A stretch of DNA of 28,153 nucleotides from a virus, in the IMG/VR virus record IMGVR_UViG_3300042923_000321, positions 1 to 28,153 of that record; one strand, 5' to 3'. A program made the position numbers and the translations under genes. Within the stretch, counting starts at the first letter, position 1. Every line of letters begins with the position of its first letter. The notes below the pieces were generated by a model. That model ran no database searches. It was not told the DNA's origin and worked only from the letters and a program-made list of their open reading frames with translations. This document shows, piece by piece, positions 14,167-22,209 of this stretch.

Positions 14167-14378
14167 ACCGACTCACCGCCAATCATCCAAGGCGGCAAAG
14201 TGTCCGCAACGTCCTCAGTAAATTCCGGCACATTCAGGACAATTCCAGCGGGGAAAATAACATACTCCCCGTATTCTGGATTGGCCCGGATAAGCTCAGA
14301 CATTCCCGCATATGATCCGGTGAGCCGGAAGGCAATCATGTCCCACATGTCACCTTGAATCGTGCTATATGTTATCAT
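14163..14378 (-). CDS. X: Tail protein X, LysM-like (P2 gpX)
   Basis: The ATG at 14378 is preceded by GAGAGGGTGAG and overlaps the tape-measure stop (ATGA), so it is preferred over an ATG 11 codons upstream inside the tape-measure gene. The resulting 71-aa protein is close to P2 gpX (67 aa). It shows the LysM-like pattern ending with AGIVLNVPEF, as in gpX proteins whose conserved end is AGxxLxLP. It probably sits at the hub beside gpD, whose start overlaps its stop. Confidence 0.85.
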   Translation of the reverse strand: MITYSTIQGDMWDMIAFRLTGSYAGMSELIRANPEYGEYVIFPAGIVLNVPEFTEDVADTLPPWMIGGESV

Positions 14379-16549
14379 CCGAAACTCACCCTCTCTTTTT
14401 GTCTTTGCCATTGCGCCATTTGTTGTTCAAAGCTTTGTTGACCTGTGGCCTGCGCCGCTTCAATATCCCTTTGGCTGGCGTTGCCCTGGATAATGATATT
14501 CGGGCTGTAATTGATGTTCATACCACCCCCGGATGGTGCTGGAGCATAACCCATACTGCGGTTTGCCGCATCCAACAACCCTCTGGATTTAGGCGAGTTA
14601 TTGTCCGGTATGATCCACTCAGGCGATTTACCTTCACCGACCCAAGCAAGCTCAGGTTTGTTTACGTATCCGCCTGTTGCATACCCGCCGACCGTTGGGA
14701 TTTTGGGTATGTCTACACCAATTTTCCCTCCACCCATGAAATCAGGGATATCGAAACTGATCCCGTTGGCTTTGTCGATAACCCAGTTCAGTCTTCCAAT
14801 GATCCAATTTACCGCGTCATTGAACGTTCCTTTGATGCTTTCGAATATCCCACCGAACCACCCAGTCAATCCAGAAAAGGCCGTTGTAGCCGAGTTGTAC
14901 GCTTCATTCCACCTTTCGGAGAACCAAGCACCCATGCCGCCCAACCAACCCTTTACGGAGGTCCAGAAATCCAAAACAGCCGTCTTGATCGCGCCCCAAT
15001 GACGAATAGCGATGACGATAGCCGCCACAAGCGCCCCGATACCCACAACAACCCATGTCATAGGGTTTGCGAGGAAGGCGGCGTTAAGGCCCCATTGCGC
15101 CAGCGTAGCGGCAACGGTTCCCGCGCGGAATGCAGTCATCAGTGTGTTAATAACTCCGATGACCTTGAGAGTATCAAAGGCGATTTTAGCGGCGGCGATA
15201 CCAGCCACTACCGGGACTAACACGTCCGCAATCTTGCCCCAGTTGTCTTTGATTACGTTGTAAAACTCTTTCGCCTTTTTAATGACGTACTGGATATCGT
15301 TCTGGATGTTGGCAAAGAACTTCTTGCCCTGCTTAGACGTGAACCATTTCGCCACATCTGAAAGCAACGGAAGGAGTTTCTTTCCTAAAGGCTGGATGAA
15401 ATCCATTTCAACGGAACGACCAATAGCCTGGAACGCCATGCCCAGGGTGTTGAATTTGACATTTTTGACGTTATCCATGGTCTTCCTGGTCTTATCGAAC
15501 TGACTACGGGCTTCACCCATGGCCTTGATCGCTTCATACTCCAAATCCTCAAACTGTGTACCGAACAAAGAGACACCAGCGGCGTTTCTCTTAATTGGGT
15601 CCTGTATCTTGGATAATGCTTGGAATATCTTCTGTGTGGCTTTCTTGGCGTTTTCCCCACCGCCTGCTACAGCACTTTCGAATTGTGCGGCGTTCAGGTT
15701 TAAAAGTTTATATCCTTCGTGCGTGGTCTTGGATTGGTCTTTGCTTCGTATGGTCAATTCTTTGATACTATCACCAATTTTGTCGAGCTGAAAAACACCA
15801 GATTCCGCGCCTGAACCGAACATATTGAACATATCGTCCGCATCGTAGCCGAGCTTTTTAAAGTAGACTGAGTATTCGGAAATACTATCAATCAACTCGT
15901 CGGACATGTTCAATCCGCCTTTCATACCCTGAGCCATGAGGTTATACGCTTCGTCCTGAGTGATACCAAACTGGCGTGTCATCTGGTCAGCGGCACGAAT
16001 GGACTGGGTAACGTCCTCTCCGAACACATCCCGGAACACAACTGCATTCCTGGTGGTTGATTTAAGTGCATCTCCTGAAAGGTCTGTGACCTGTTTGACG
16101 GTGGCGAGGGATCGGGTCAAATCGTCCCAGTTCTCACCGATGTTATCCCGGTAAAGGCTGGATGCTTGACCTTTTATCCCTTCCATTTCCTTGGCTGTTA
16201 GGGTGGTTGACGCTTGAAGTTGGGCCATACCCCCCTCAAACTCACCAACCAACCCTATAGCGTTCTGGAATCCGTCCACAATACCGCTCACAACCGCGTA
16301 TGCGCCTGTGTATTGCGCCACCCTAGCCAATATACTCATGAACCCTTTAGCGGCTCCCCTAGCTCTGTCGAACGCTCCACGGGTCCTGTTTGCGTCTTCT
16401 CCCGCTCTATTCGGACCCCTTGAGTTTTCAATTTCCCGTAATTGCCGCTGTAATTCTTCAATTTGTTGGTTAGCCGCCCCAAAATTCCGCCTGAAATCAG
16501 CGTTCATTTGAGCTTGGAGCCGGAAGGCTATTTCATAATCACTTGCCAT
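14375..16549 (-). CDS. T: Tail tape measure protein (TP901-type core)
   Basis: This 724-aa protein begins with a helical coiled-coil region (FRRNFGAANQQIEELQRQL). A conserved tape-measure core follows (about residues 85-340, with GDALKSTTRNAVVFRDVFGED and MGEARSQFDKT). Two hydrophobic stretches lie near residues 440-465 and 493-515 (NPMTWVVVGIGALVAAIVIAI), and a Gly/Pro-rich end contains ATGGYVNKPELAWVGEGKSPEW. It sets tail length and is extruded during DNA entry. At about 0.15 nm per residue the tail would be near 110 nm, which is only an estimate. AAGGGGGG precedes the ATG by about 8 nt, and the frameshifted chaperone ends immediately before it (TAGATG). Confidence 0.93.
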   Translation of the reverse strand: MASDYEIAFRLQAQMNADFRRNFGAANQQIEELQRQLREIENSRGPNRAGEDANRTRGAFDRARGAAKGFMSILARVAQYTGAYAVVSGIVDGFQNAIGLVGEFEGGMAQLQASTTLTAKEMEGIKGQASSLYRDNIGENWDDLTRSLATVKQVTDLSGDALKSTTRNAVVFRDVFGEDVTQSIRAADQMTRQFGITQDEAYNLMAQGMKGGLNMSDELIDSISEYSVYFKKLGYDADDMFNMFGSGAESGVFQLDKIGDSIKELTIRSKDQSKTTHEGYKLLNLNAAQFESAVAGGGENAKKATQKIFQALSKIQDPIKRNAAGVSLFGTQFEDLEYEAIKAMGEARSQFDKTRKTMDNVKNVKFNTLGMAFQAIGRSVEMDFIQPLGKKLLPLLSDVAKWFTSKQGKKFFANIQNDIQYVIKKAKEFYNVIKDNWGKIADVLVPVVAGIAAAKIAFDTLKVIGVINTLMTAFRAGTVAATLAQWGLNAAFLANPMTWVVVGIGALVAAIVIAIRHWGAIKTAVLDFWTSVKGWLGGMGAWFSERWNEAYNSATTAFSGLTGWFGGIFESIKGTFNDAVNWIIGRLNWVIDKANGISFDIPDFMGGGKIGVDIPKIPTVGGYATGGYVNKPELAWVGEGKSPEWIIPDNNSPKSRGLLDAANRSMGYAPAPSGGGMNINYSPNIIIQGNASQRDIEAAQATGQQSFEQQMAQWQRQKERVSFG

Positions 16550-17085
16550 CTACTTACCCCCTTCCCCTTCTTTTTGCGGAGGGTACAAAACAGAAATGGC
16601 ATCCTGCCACTCGTAAATCTCTTTGAACGTCTGTGTCAAGAAATACTCGACACTCGTTTTGAGATTCACGGCGCAAGATGCCGCAATTAGACGAACCTTT
16701 TTAGTGACTTCATCCTCGGGGTTTATTCCCCACCTAGCAAAAAACTCTGTACCCGCAACCCGATGGAAGTCGCATCCCTAGCGCTCAGGCTGGCGAAGAA
16801 CTGAACCGGGATACCCGCCGCTCTTGCCGCAACTGCCATTTGATAGGCAGTATTAAACGCCTTGACAGGTGTTGTAGAAGCGACTTGTTCCCCTACCATC
16901 TTCGTAAATTCCTTGTCGGCTTCCAGAAGGTCACCCAATTCAAGGCTATCAAAGTCCAAGTTCAAAGAGTGAATCTTATCCCCCATACGGTCGATAGGCT
17001 TTTTGAGCTGGAAAAAGTTCGGGTTAAAGCCCTCTGTTTCTGCAACCTCAGTTTCCGTTACTTGTTTTTCTTCCTTGTTACTCAT
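16550..17085 (-). CDS. Frameshifted tail assembly chaperone (gpE+E'-like fusion, 178 aa)
   Basis: After the slip site the -1 frame stays open for 62 codons (16738-16553) and stops with TAG directly before the tape-measure ATG. The extension (ARWGINPEDEVTKKV ... TQTFKEIYEWQDAISVLYPP) is a helical, well-formed protein sequence, as expected for the second half of gpG-T/gpE+E' chaperones. The fusion comprises 116 residues of the short form plus these 62. In lambda and P2 the long form recruits tail tube subunits to the tape measure and is absent from the virion. Coordinates span both frames; the mRNA needs a -1 shift at 16738-16744. Confidence 0.85.
16723..17085 (-). CDS. E: Tail assembly chaperone, short form (gpE/gpG-like)
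   Basis: This 120-aa protein lies between tail tube and tape measure, the fixed place of tail chaperones. It has a Lys/Glu-rich N-terminus, a central segment with FFQLKKPIDRMGDKIHSLNL, then LEADKEFTKM and helices with AFNTAYQMAVAARAAGIPVQF. AGGGAG precedes the ATG by about 9 nt. Ribosomes that do not shift stop at TAA 16723-16725, five codons after the slip site. Identification rests on position, size and the attached frameshift. Confidence 0.85.
   Translation of the reverse strand: MSNKEEKQVTETEVAETEGFNPNFFQLKKPIDRMGDKIHSLNLDFDSLELGDLLEADKEFTKMVGEQVASTTPVKAFNTAYQMAVAARAAGIPVQFFASLSARDATSIGLRVQSFLLGGE
16738..16744 (-). promoter_or_regulatory. Programmed -1 ribosomal frameshift site T TTT TTG
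   Basis: The minus strand reads AGT TTT TTG in the zero frame, which is a canonical X XXY YYZ heptamer. GGGG (16731-16728) and CCCC (16721-16718) can form a 4-bp hairpin 6 nt downstream, at a stimulatory distance. The new frame opens for exactly the stretch up to the tape-measure gene. Confidence 0.88.
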
Positions 17086-17111
17086 GTCGTCTTGCTCCCT
17101 TCAAATTTGTA

Positions 17112-17636
17112 TTAGGCCATGCCCAAATTTTTACGAATGTCGGAATTTGCGTCCTTACCGTTGATCCGGTAAATGTAATTCAGCTTGTCCAGCTCAAAAA
17201 TAGCCACGCCACCGATGAAGATTTTGATGTACGTCAACTCAAACTCAAGAGTCGTACCCGTGGAATCGTTCTTGGTCAGTGTGCCAAGCTCAAGGTTCTT
17301 AGGCAGGCCCCAAGCAACTACTTTCAACCCGTCATTGACAATCTTGGCCTGGCTGGAATCCCATGCTTGCTGTGACGCAAACATTTCAAGTTTGACCACG
17401 TCTGGTCCCATCATGGACAACACATCTTTACTGATCGTGTTGAATGCAATGCTGAACGTTTGGGAACCGAACATACCCGGTGTCGGGATTTCAAGGTTTC
17501 CGTAGATACCACCGCCGCCGATTTCGCTTGTCATCGCTTCAAAGCTCGGGAGAGTAACGTCACCGTTACCCAGTTGATTCTTCGTGCCTGCTACATAGAC
17601 CATATAGTCAGACAGTTTTTGTGGAATTTGTGGCAT
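17112..17636 (-). CDS. FII: Major tail tube protein (P2 FII-like)
   Basis: This 174-aa protein is nearly the length of P2 FII (172 aa). It shows the family opening, IPQKLSDYMVYVAGTKNQLGN split over residues 4-24, then DVTLPSFEAMTSEI and GGGGIYGNLEIPTPGMFG, and the late strand segment DKLNYIYRINGKD that resembles the end of FII proteins (tube subunits carry a terminal beta element). It would polymerise into the inner tube inside the sheath. AAAGGGAGG stands in front of the ATG. It follows the sheath gene directly, as in P2. Confidence 0.93.
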   Translation of the reverse strand: MPQIPQKLSDYMVYVAGTKNQLGNGDVTLPSFEAMTSEIGGGGIYGNLEIPTPGMFGSQTFSIAFNTISKDVLSMMGPDVVKLEMFASQQAWDSSQAKIVNDGLKVVAWGLPKNLELGTLTKNDSTGTTLEFELTYIKIFIGGVAIFELDKLNYIYRINGKDANSDIRKNLGMA

Positions 17637-17653
17637 GTCTTAACCTCCCTTTC

Positions 17654-19099
17654 CTATGCGAACAACGCCGCAATGTATGACGTGTCGTACTCGAACTCAC
17701 CATGAATGTCTTCCATAGGACTCGGTGGAGTCATGCGGAATCCGAACAAAACCTTGCCGTTGATCAAGTCATCTACGTTGTTCTTGGACTCGTCGAACGA
17801 TACTTGCCCACCAAGCAGATAGCCGGACGCTTGCAAGCCGTTAAACCAGACGTTTCCATCATCGACGATAGAGCCGATACTCCGGCGAATCATACGGCTA
17901 TCCACCCGCGCCCAGTAACGAGCGATAAAGTTGTTTTTAGCCCATGTAAACATACGGCGAACCGGGATGAATGTGCGTTGTGGGTCGGTGAAAGCAGGGT
18001 AAGCCGCTGTACGGGACCCCCAAACGGTGTATTCGCCTGAGAAATTCAAGGCGGTAACAATACCGTTGCCGTTCAAAATGTCGGCCTGCTCTTTGCCCAG
18101 GTACAACTCTGTGCCGTCTTCATAGACCAAACCGTCGATCATAGCTGGTTTATTGGATGGAGATTCAGCAGGAACACCGTCGTTATCCGCGTCTGTAGAA
18201 GCCATTGTACTAGCGATGATTGTAGACATGCGGTAAACGTCGCCCAGGTAAGTAGCTTTAGGGTATGCCAGGATGTATAACGGGTCTGTGAGTCCTTTGT
18301 CCTGCTTCCAATCCACAATATCCACGAACGGAACGGAAGCGTCCAGATCGATGATCGGGTTAGCTTCAAACACACCGTTAATCTTGCGAGCTTTTTCAAG
18401 CATGGCAGAAGCAACGAGTGGGTCAGAAGAAAAGCCAGGAGCGATAAGAACGTCCGGGATGACTTGGAAACGTTGGAATACCTCTTCCGTCAGTTCAAGC
18501 CCAGTACGCTTACCTGTCAACGCATCAGTACCGCCAATAATGTCAGTGACATCAACCAAGCTAGGGTCAAGCTTGCTGTAATCTACCGACAACGAGTTAG
18601 CGCCAGCCGGGATTGTTCCCGATTTCCTAACCACAATCTGAACGTTGCCCGAGTTGTCGTACAGTGCGGAATAATCCGTACCTGTGTATGTGGTCGTACC
18701 ATCTGCGGACTTAACCACAAGGCTGGAAAGCGTGATCCCTGCAACATTGATAATCACTCGACCGTTGACGATGGAAACCAACTGGTCCTCTACCGCTGTC
18801 GTATGAATAGCCGGGTCCAGAACGTTGATGAACGTTACAGGAGTTGTTTGGTGGTTGATAAACTGGGATTTCATCACTTCGCAAAGTGTGAAGGACTCCC
18901 AATCATCGGAGTAACCAAATGCCGCCACCGCTTCGTCCCAGTTCCGCGCCAAGATAGGCACGTTTACCGGAGCATTAGCGAACGTACTCATGTTAACTGG
19001 AGCCGTTCCGATGGCTACAATCCCAGTGAATAGCTCGCGCTCCTGTGCAGGAGGTGAATAAGGTTTTTCGCTTGCTGTAATACCGTGTGAATAAGCCAT
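17654..19099 (-). CDS. FI: Tail sheath protein (P2 FI-like)
   Basis: This 481-aa protein starts with the sheath-type MAYSHGITASEKP arm and FTGIVAIGTAPVN. It has a variable outer domain in the middle (about residues 85-230). The conserved C-terminal half includes KPAMIDGLVYEDGTEL, LNGNGIVTALNFSGEYTVWGSRTA, RRMFTWAKNNFIARYW and the terminal FGFRMTPPSPMEDIHGEFEYD. These are hallmarks of contractile sheaths. Its presence makes the phage a myovirus. P2 FI is 396 aa; the extra length fits an enlarged surface domain. The start has GGGGTG about 8 nt upstream. Confidence 0.96.
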   Translation of the reverse strand: MAYSHGITASEKPYSPPAQERELFTGIVAIGTAPVNMSTFANAPVNVPILARNWDEAVAAFGYSDDWESFTLCEVMKSQFINHQTTPVTFINVLDPAIHTTAVEDQLVSIVNGRVIINVAGITLSSLVVKSADGTTTYTGTDYSALYDNSGNVQIVVRKSGTIPAGANSLSVDYSKLDPSLVDVTDIIGGTDALTGKRTGLELTEEVFQRFQVIPDVLIAPGFSSDPLVASAMLEKARKINGVFEANPIIDLDASVPFVDIVDWKQDKGLTDPLYILAYPKATYLGDVYRMSTIIASTMASTDADNDGVPAESPSNKPAMIDGLVYEDGTELYLGKEQADILNGNGIVTALNFSGEYTVWGSRTAAYPAFTDPQRTFIPVRRMFTWAKNNFIARYWARVDSRMIRRSIGSIVDDGNVWFNGLQASGYLLGGQVSFDESKNNVDDLINGKVLFGFRMTPPSPMEDIHGEFEYDTSYIAALFA

Positions 19100-19102
19100 T
19101 CA

Positions 19103-19435
19103 TTACACCCCGCTTTCTTCAATCAGTTTGTAAACCAACCAGTATTCGCTACCTTCATCGCGAATGCCGCGACGAACTTCCAAGGACTCCAACAAATCTA
19201 CGAATAAAAATCGCACATCGGCGTTGTTGTCATAGATATCTTGGAAAGCTTTCGGAATGCCGCCCACATACGTAGCTCCGTGGCGTAGCGGCAACGTCTT
19301 GAGTGACGGACCAAGGTACACGAATGATTGGCGTTTAGCGCTTGTTGTATCGGCTTGAACTGCAATTTCTTTTGCCTTAGTAGCCGCCGAACTCTTGGTT
19401 GTCTTGGTTGTTTCTGTTTTTTGTTCCGTCTCCAT
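19103..19435 (-). CDS. Hypothetical protein at the head/tail gene junction, 110 aa
   Basis: The first 30 or so residues are a low-complexity Lys/Thr/Ala-rich arm (KTTKSSAATKAK). A compact domain follows with FVYLGPSLKTLPLRHGATY, a Phe-Gln-Asp-Ile-Tyr helix and DVRFLFVDLLESLEV. The ATG (19435) lies inside the upstream gene (59-nt overlap) and has AAAGGA about 9 nt before it. It lies between the tail terminator and the sheath, where contractile Gram-positive phages often carry a small unassigned gene. A role in tail completion or in sheath/terminator assembly is inferred from place only. Confidence 0.6.
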   Translation of the reverse strand: METEQKTETTKTTKSSAATKAKEIAVQADTTSAKRQSFVYLGPSLKTLPLRHGATYVGGIPKAFQDIYDNNADVRFLFVDLLESLEVRRGIRDEGSEYWLVYKLIEESGV

Positions 19436-20015
19436 AGAAATCAGTCCTTTCCATAATATTTGATACGATTGTCGGGATGATAAACGTTACGTCTGCGTCT
19501 GCAATCCAGTAAGGGTATTCCTGGTCTTCGTAGACAGTCACTAGCAACGGCTTTTGTACCTCAGCGGCATCACCAATGACTAAATCCTCAAGCAACGCCT
19601 GTCTGATCGTCTGGGCAAGATGCGTAACGTCCATATATCCACTGTGGTCATACGTCTTAACGCCGAATATCAACCGAACACTTGCTGTTGCCTGATCCCC
19701 AAGTTCTCCCTTTTCATCCGTCCAATCCAACAATCGAACGAGTACGAACGGATAAATCTTTTCATCCTCGTAAAATATCTTTTGAAGGTCGGGTTGCGGC
19801 TGAGGTTGTGGTATTACCTGGTTGTTGGGTGTCGGTGGTCTAACTCCAGGTACAGGCGAGGGCGGCGGGGTAACATTAGCTGTCTTGGCTGGGGGATAGC
19901 CAATGAACACCTGGGGTTGCCTGCGTCCGCCCTTGTCCTCTTCCCCGAATCGAAGTAATTCGGTTTTACCTTCGATGTATTCTTTCAGGACTTCAAGTAA
20001 TCTTGTCGGGGTCAT
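19377..20015 (-). CDS. Putative tail terminator / tail completion protein (lambda gpU position)
   Basis: This 212-aa protein has an N-terminal helix (LLEVLKEYIEGKTELL), a proline-rich segment at about residues 46-76 (PPPSP, PQPQPQP), then the core: YPFVLVRLLDWTDEKGELGD, ASVRLIFGVKTYD, YMDVTHLAQTIRQALLED and YPYWIADADVTFIIPTI. The alternating long strands with one amphipathic helix and the position after a gpZ-like protein fit a tail terminator, which caps the tube at the head-proximal end. It is longer than lambda gpU (131 aa) because of the proline-rich insertion. The start overlaps the previous stop (TAATG). The call is by layout and synteny. Confidence 0.65.
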   Translation of the reverse strand: MTPTRLLEVLKEYIEGKTELLRFGEEDKGGRRQPQVFIGYPPAKTANVTPPPSPVPGVRPPTPNNQVIPQPQPQPDLQKIFYEDEKIYPFVLVRLLDWTDEKGELGDQATASVRLIFGVKTYDHSGYMDVTHLAQTIRQALLEDLVIGDAAEVQKPLLVTVYEDQEYPYWIADADVTFIIPTIVSNIMERTDFYGDGTKNRNNQDNQEFGGY

Positions 20016-20593
20016 TACCTCACCAGCCTTCCAAGTTGCCTATCCAAGTCGTGGCTGAACCTCGCTCGGAATGTCGTTGCAAACGTCTCTTCCATTTCCT
20101 CGCGTATCTCATTGTTATTGAGCATGTACGGGATCGGCGGACCAAACAATTCCTTAATCGGCAACCTCTTTGTTGTGGAACGCTCGAATACCCCGACATG
20201 ACCACCCGCGCCAATCTTGGCAACGAATGCCCTTTTAAGCGTACGCTTTTGACCTTTCAAGACAGAAACTTTAACCCCGTCCCGTGGCTGTTTTGGAGCC
20301 ATCGGAATTTTAGGGTTCGTCTTGAATTTGATCAGCGGGAGTCCGCCCTGAGACTTCGATTTCAAGATTGCCGCCATCCCATCAGACCCAGCTTTCCTGA
20401 AAGTGAATGTGGAATTTACGTCTTTGGCCTTTATTTCGTAACGCTCCCTAACTTTCCGAACACCCGCCGTCCTTGCGGCGCTGGCTGAACGATTGATGGA
20501 AGATGTTACGGCCTTCTTGACCATGCCTTGCATTTTCTTAACATCCCTAGCGGTCCCTCTTAGATCGCTACGAATGCTGATAATCCCACTCAT
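20015..20593 (-). CDS. Z: Minor tail / neck protein (lambda gpZ-like)
   Basis: This 192-aa basic protein has exactly the length of lambda gpZ. It starts with a long helix containing MQGMVKKAVTSSINRSASAART, then VRKVRERYEIKAKDVNSTFTFRKA, typical of the prophage minor tail protein Z family, and ends with FATTFRARFSHDLDRQLGRL. It probably sits in the neck where tail meets head. The start overlaps the preceding stop (ATGA), and the end overlaps the tail-terminator start. Confidence 0.85.
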   Translation of the reverse strand: MSGIISIRSDLRGTARDVKKMQGMVKKAVTSSINRSASAARTAGVRKVRERYEIKAKDVNSTFTFRKAGSDGMAAILKSKSQGGLPLIKFKTNPKIPMAPKQPRDGVKVSVLKGQKRTLKRAFVAKIGAGGHVGVFERSTTKRLPIKELFGPPIPYMLNNNEIREEMEETFATTFRARFSHDLDRQLGRLVR

Positions 20594-20925
20594 GAGAAAT
20601 TACCAGATAATATGATTTTGATGATCCCGAATTCATTGGATACACCCGTCACCCGGTACACTCGATTGTCCAACAATGGCAATTGACCGTATGCGGGGAT
20701 ATATCCAAGTGCGTCGGGATCAACGTGTATCACAACATTGTCAGAAGCGACACCCTCAACGTATTGAAGCGGCTTCCCGTCCAATGTGAATGACTCGATA
20801 ATCATATTAACGTAGTACGGTTGCGGGTTTTGAGAATCGGAAGCCCAAACATGAACCTCCGAGAACTCATTTGGATTAGAGAAAACACGTTGTACATCAA
20901 TCTTCATTTGGTCCCGGAAGTTCAT
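20590..20925 (-). CDS. Head-tail joining protein (lambda gpFII position)
   Basis: This 111-aa, mainly beta-strand protein opens with FRDQMKIDVQRVFSNPNEFSE and contains VVIHVDPDALGYIPAYGQLPLLDNRVYRVTGV split over its second half. Size and location match lambda gpFII (117 aa), the stopper that closes the connector and receives the tail. AGGAGGT precedes the ATG at about 5 nt. It comes after the 65-aa gene and overlaps gene Z. Family assignment is by size, fold impression and synteny. Confidence 0.65.
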   Translation of the reverse strand: MNFRDQMKIDVQRVFSNPNEFSEVHVWASDSQNPQPYYVNMIIESFTLDGKPLQYVEGVASDNVVIHVDPDALGYIPAYGQLPLLDNRVYRVTGVSNEFGIIKIILSGNFS

Positions 20926-20935
20926 GGGCTACCTC

Positions 20936-21133
20936 CTACTCTTCTTCCTTGGCTTTCTTTGCGGCGGCTTCGGCTTTCGCCAATGCTTTGGCTTCCTGTT
21001 CCGGGTCTACGATAGCCCCGATGGAGATAAGGCGGTCAAGGTCCTTCTTTTCTACGCCCGTAGTTGGGAAGGTAACGCCCTTCTCGAAACGTTTACCGCT
21101 GTGACGAATGGTTGCTGTTGTTGTGTATGCCAT
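20936..21133 (-). CDS. Small capsid-associated hypothetical protein, 65 aa (lambda FI position)
   Basis: The N-terminal 45 residues form a short domain with ATIRHSGKRFEKGVTF and DLDRLISIGAIVDP, as in small phage proteins found beside the capsid gene in many Bacillota phages. The last 20 are an Ala/Lys/Glu-rich helix (EAKALAKAEAAAKKAKEEE). It lies just after the major capsid gene with a strong AAAGGAGG site, so it is probably well expressed. Its place equals that of lambda FI. No function can be read from the sequence. Confidence 0.6.
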   Translation of the reverse strand: MAYTTTATIRHSGKRFEKGVTFPTTGVEKKDLDRLISIGAIVDPEQEAKALAKAEAAAKKAKEEE

Positions 21134-21154
21134 GATTGTTTATCCTCCTTTGGA

Positions 21155-22195
21155 TTAAAGAACTTTAGCGACGAACCAGCCGTTAACGTTGTCCGGTACA
21201 CAGATAGGACGGGACAAGAATTGTACCTTGCGGCTTGGCGGCTCGATAGTAGTCAACACTTGCGGCGTGATACGACCTTGTACGAACTTAAAGTTGCCGT
21301 CCGTGTCCATGATCAAGTTAGCGCCATAGTGGAACGTGAACGGTTGTCCATCTGGCAACATAGCCAGGGTTCCAGCAGGGATGTAAGGAACAACATCGCC
21401 TTCTTCGTTCGTGTAGGAGTTGGTGTATGAGTAAACACTCAATCCAATTTGCGTCAGTGTGCCGTGGAAGATGACCCCATCTTGACGGATTTCCTGGTTA
21501 AGCTGTCCAGGAGTCAGTACCGCCGTGTTGTCTGTTTTGATCAACGCCAAGATTGTAGCGTGGCGCATGATCGCCGTGGCAACCTCTGCTGTTGTCAGAA
21601 TACGTGTAGGCGTTACCCCGCTACCGTTCATGACTCTAAGTTTCCATTCTTGCAGGAATGCCGAGATGTCGTTTTCTTGGTTGCTGAACAGATCGTCACC
21701 AGACAGAACTTCGTAGTTCTCAAAGTCCCAATCCAGAACTTGGTCAACACCTTCACCGATCTGCGTAACCTTACCTGTGAACATCAATTCCGCCAGTTGT
21801 TGAACCTCACGACGGGAGATTGTGGAGTTTAGGTCAACCAAGTCTTTAGCCACCAGGTCATTGTAACGTTCCTCTGGTGATTTAGGGTTGATCAGGTTTT
21901 CACCAGCTTGACGAACCTTCAAGTCGTGGCGTGTGATGATCCGCATAGGTTTCAGCAAAGCGGGTTTGTACTGCTTCGCGCTGAACCCTGTACGCAAGAT
22001 AACTTTACCTGGGAGAAGTTCGTTAACGTATGGAGCCAAAGGGCGGTGGCCCTTCATTGTTTGAATCTCGATTTCATCATCCGGGAAAGCTTCACCGACT
22101 TTGGAGAATGTATCCACCAGGTATGTGGAATCTTGCGGGAATGCTTCAACCACGCGGAACAGTGTCGGGAAATCGTATTGGTCGCTGTATGCCAT
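21155..22195 (-). CDS. E: Major capsid protein (lambda gpE family)
   Basis: This is a 346-aa protein, close to lambda gpE (341 aa). It has conserved features of the major capsid protein E family: the amino-terminal FPTLFRVVEAFPQDSTYLVD, LAPYVNELLPGKV, MRIITRHDLKVRQAGENL, then NSTISRREVQQLAELMFTGKV and the late AGTLAMLPDGQPFTFHYGA with GRITPQVLTTIEPPSRKVQFLS. It would form the icosahedral shell, assembled on the nested scaffold and stabilised by the decoration protein encoded just upstream. A strong AAGGAGG site precedes it. (E here is the lambda-type capsid gene, not the P2-type chaperone.). Confidence 0.92.
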   Translation of the reverse strand: MAYSDQYDFPTLFRVVEAFPQDSTYLVDTFSKVGEAFPDDEIEIQTMKGHRPLAPYVNELLPGKVILRTGFSAKQYKPALLKPMRIITRHDLKVRQAGENLINPKSPEERYNDLVAKDLVDLNSTISRREVQQLAELMFTGKVTQIGEGVDQVLDWDFENYEVLSGDDLFSNQENDISAFLQEWKLRVMNGSGVTPTRILTTAEVATAIMRHATILALIKTDNTAVLTPGQLNQEIRQDGVIFHGTLTQIGLSVYSYTNSYTNEEGDVVPYIPAGTLAMLPDGQPFTFHYGANLIMDTDGNFKFVQGRITPQVLTTIEPPSRKVQFLSRPICVPDNVNGWFVAKVL

Positions 22196-22209
22196 TTTTT
22201 ATATCCTCC

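Noticed and set aside
14375-14411. Longer gpX start inside the tape measure gene (ATG 14411)
   Set aside because: It adds 11 basic residues absent from the usual gpX length and has no ribosome site; ATG 14378 overlaps the upstream stop and follows GAGAGGGTGAG.
14369-15220. Long open frame (283 codons) on the + strand opposite the tape measure gene
   Set aside because: It lies antisense to a clear tape-measure protein, has no ribosome site at its start, is rich in Pro, Ser and Arg as antisense frames often are, and no + transcript is expected there.
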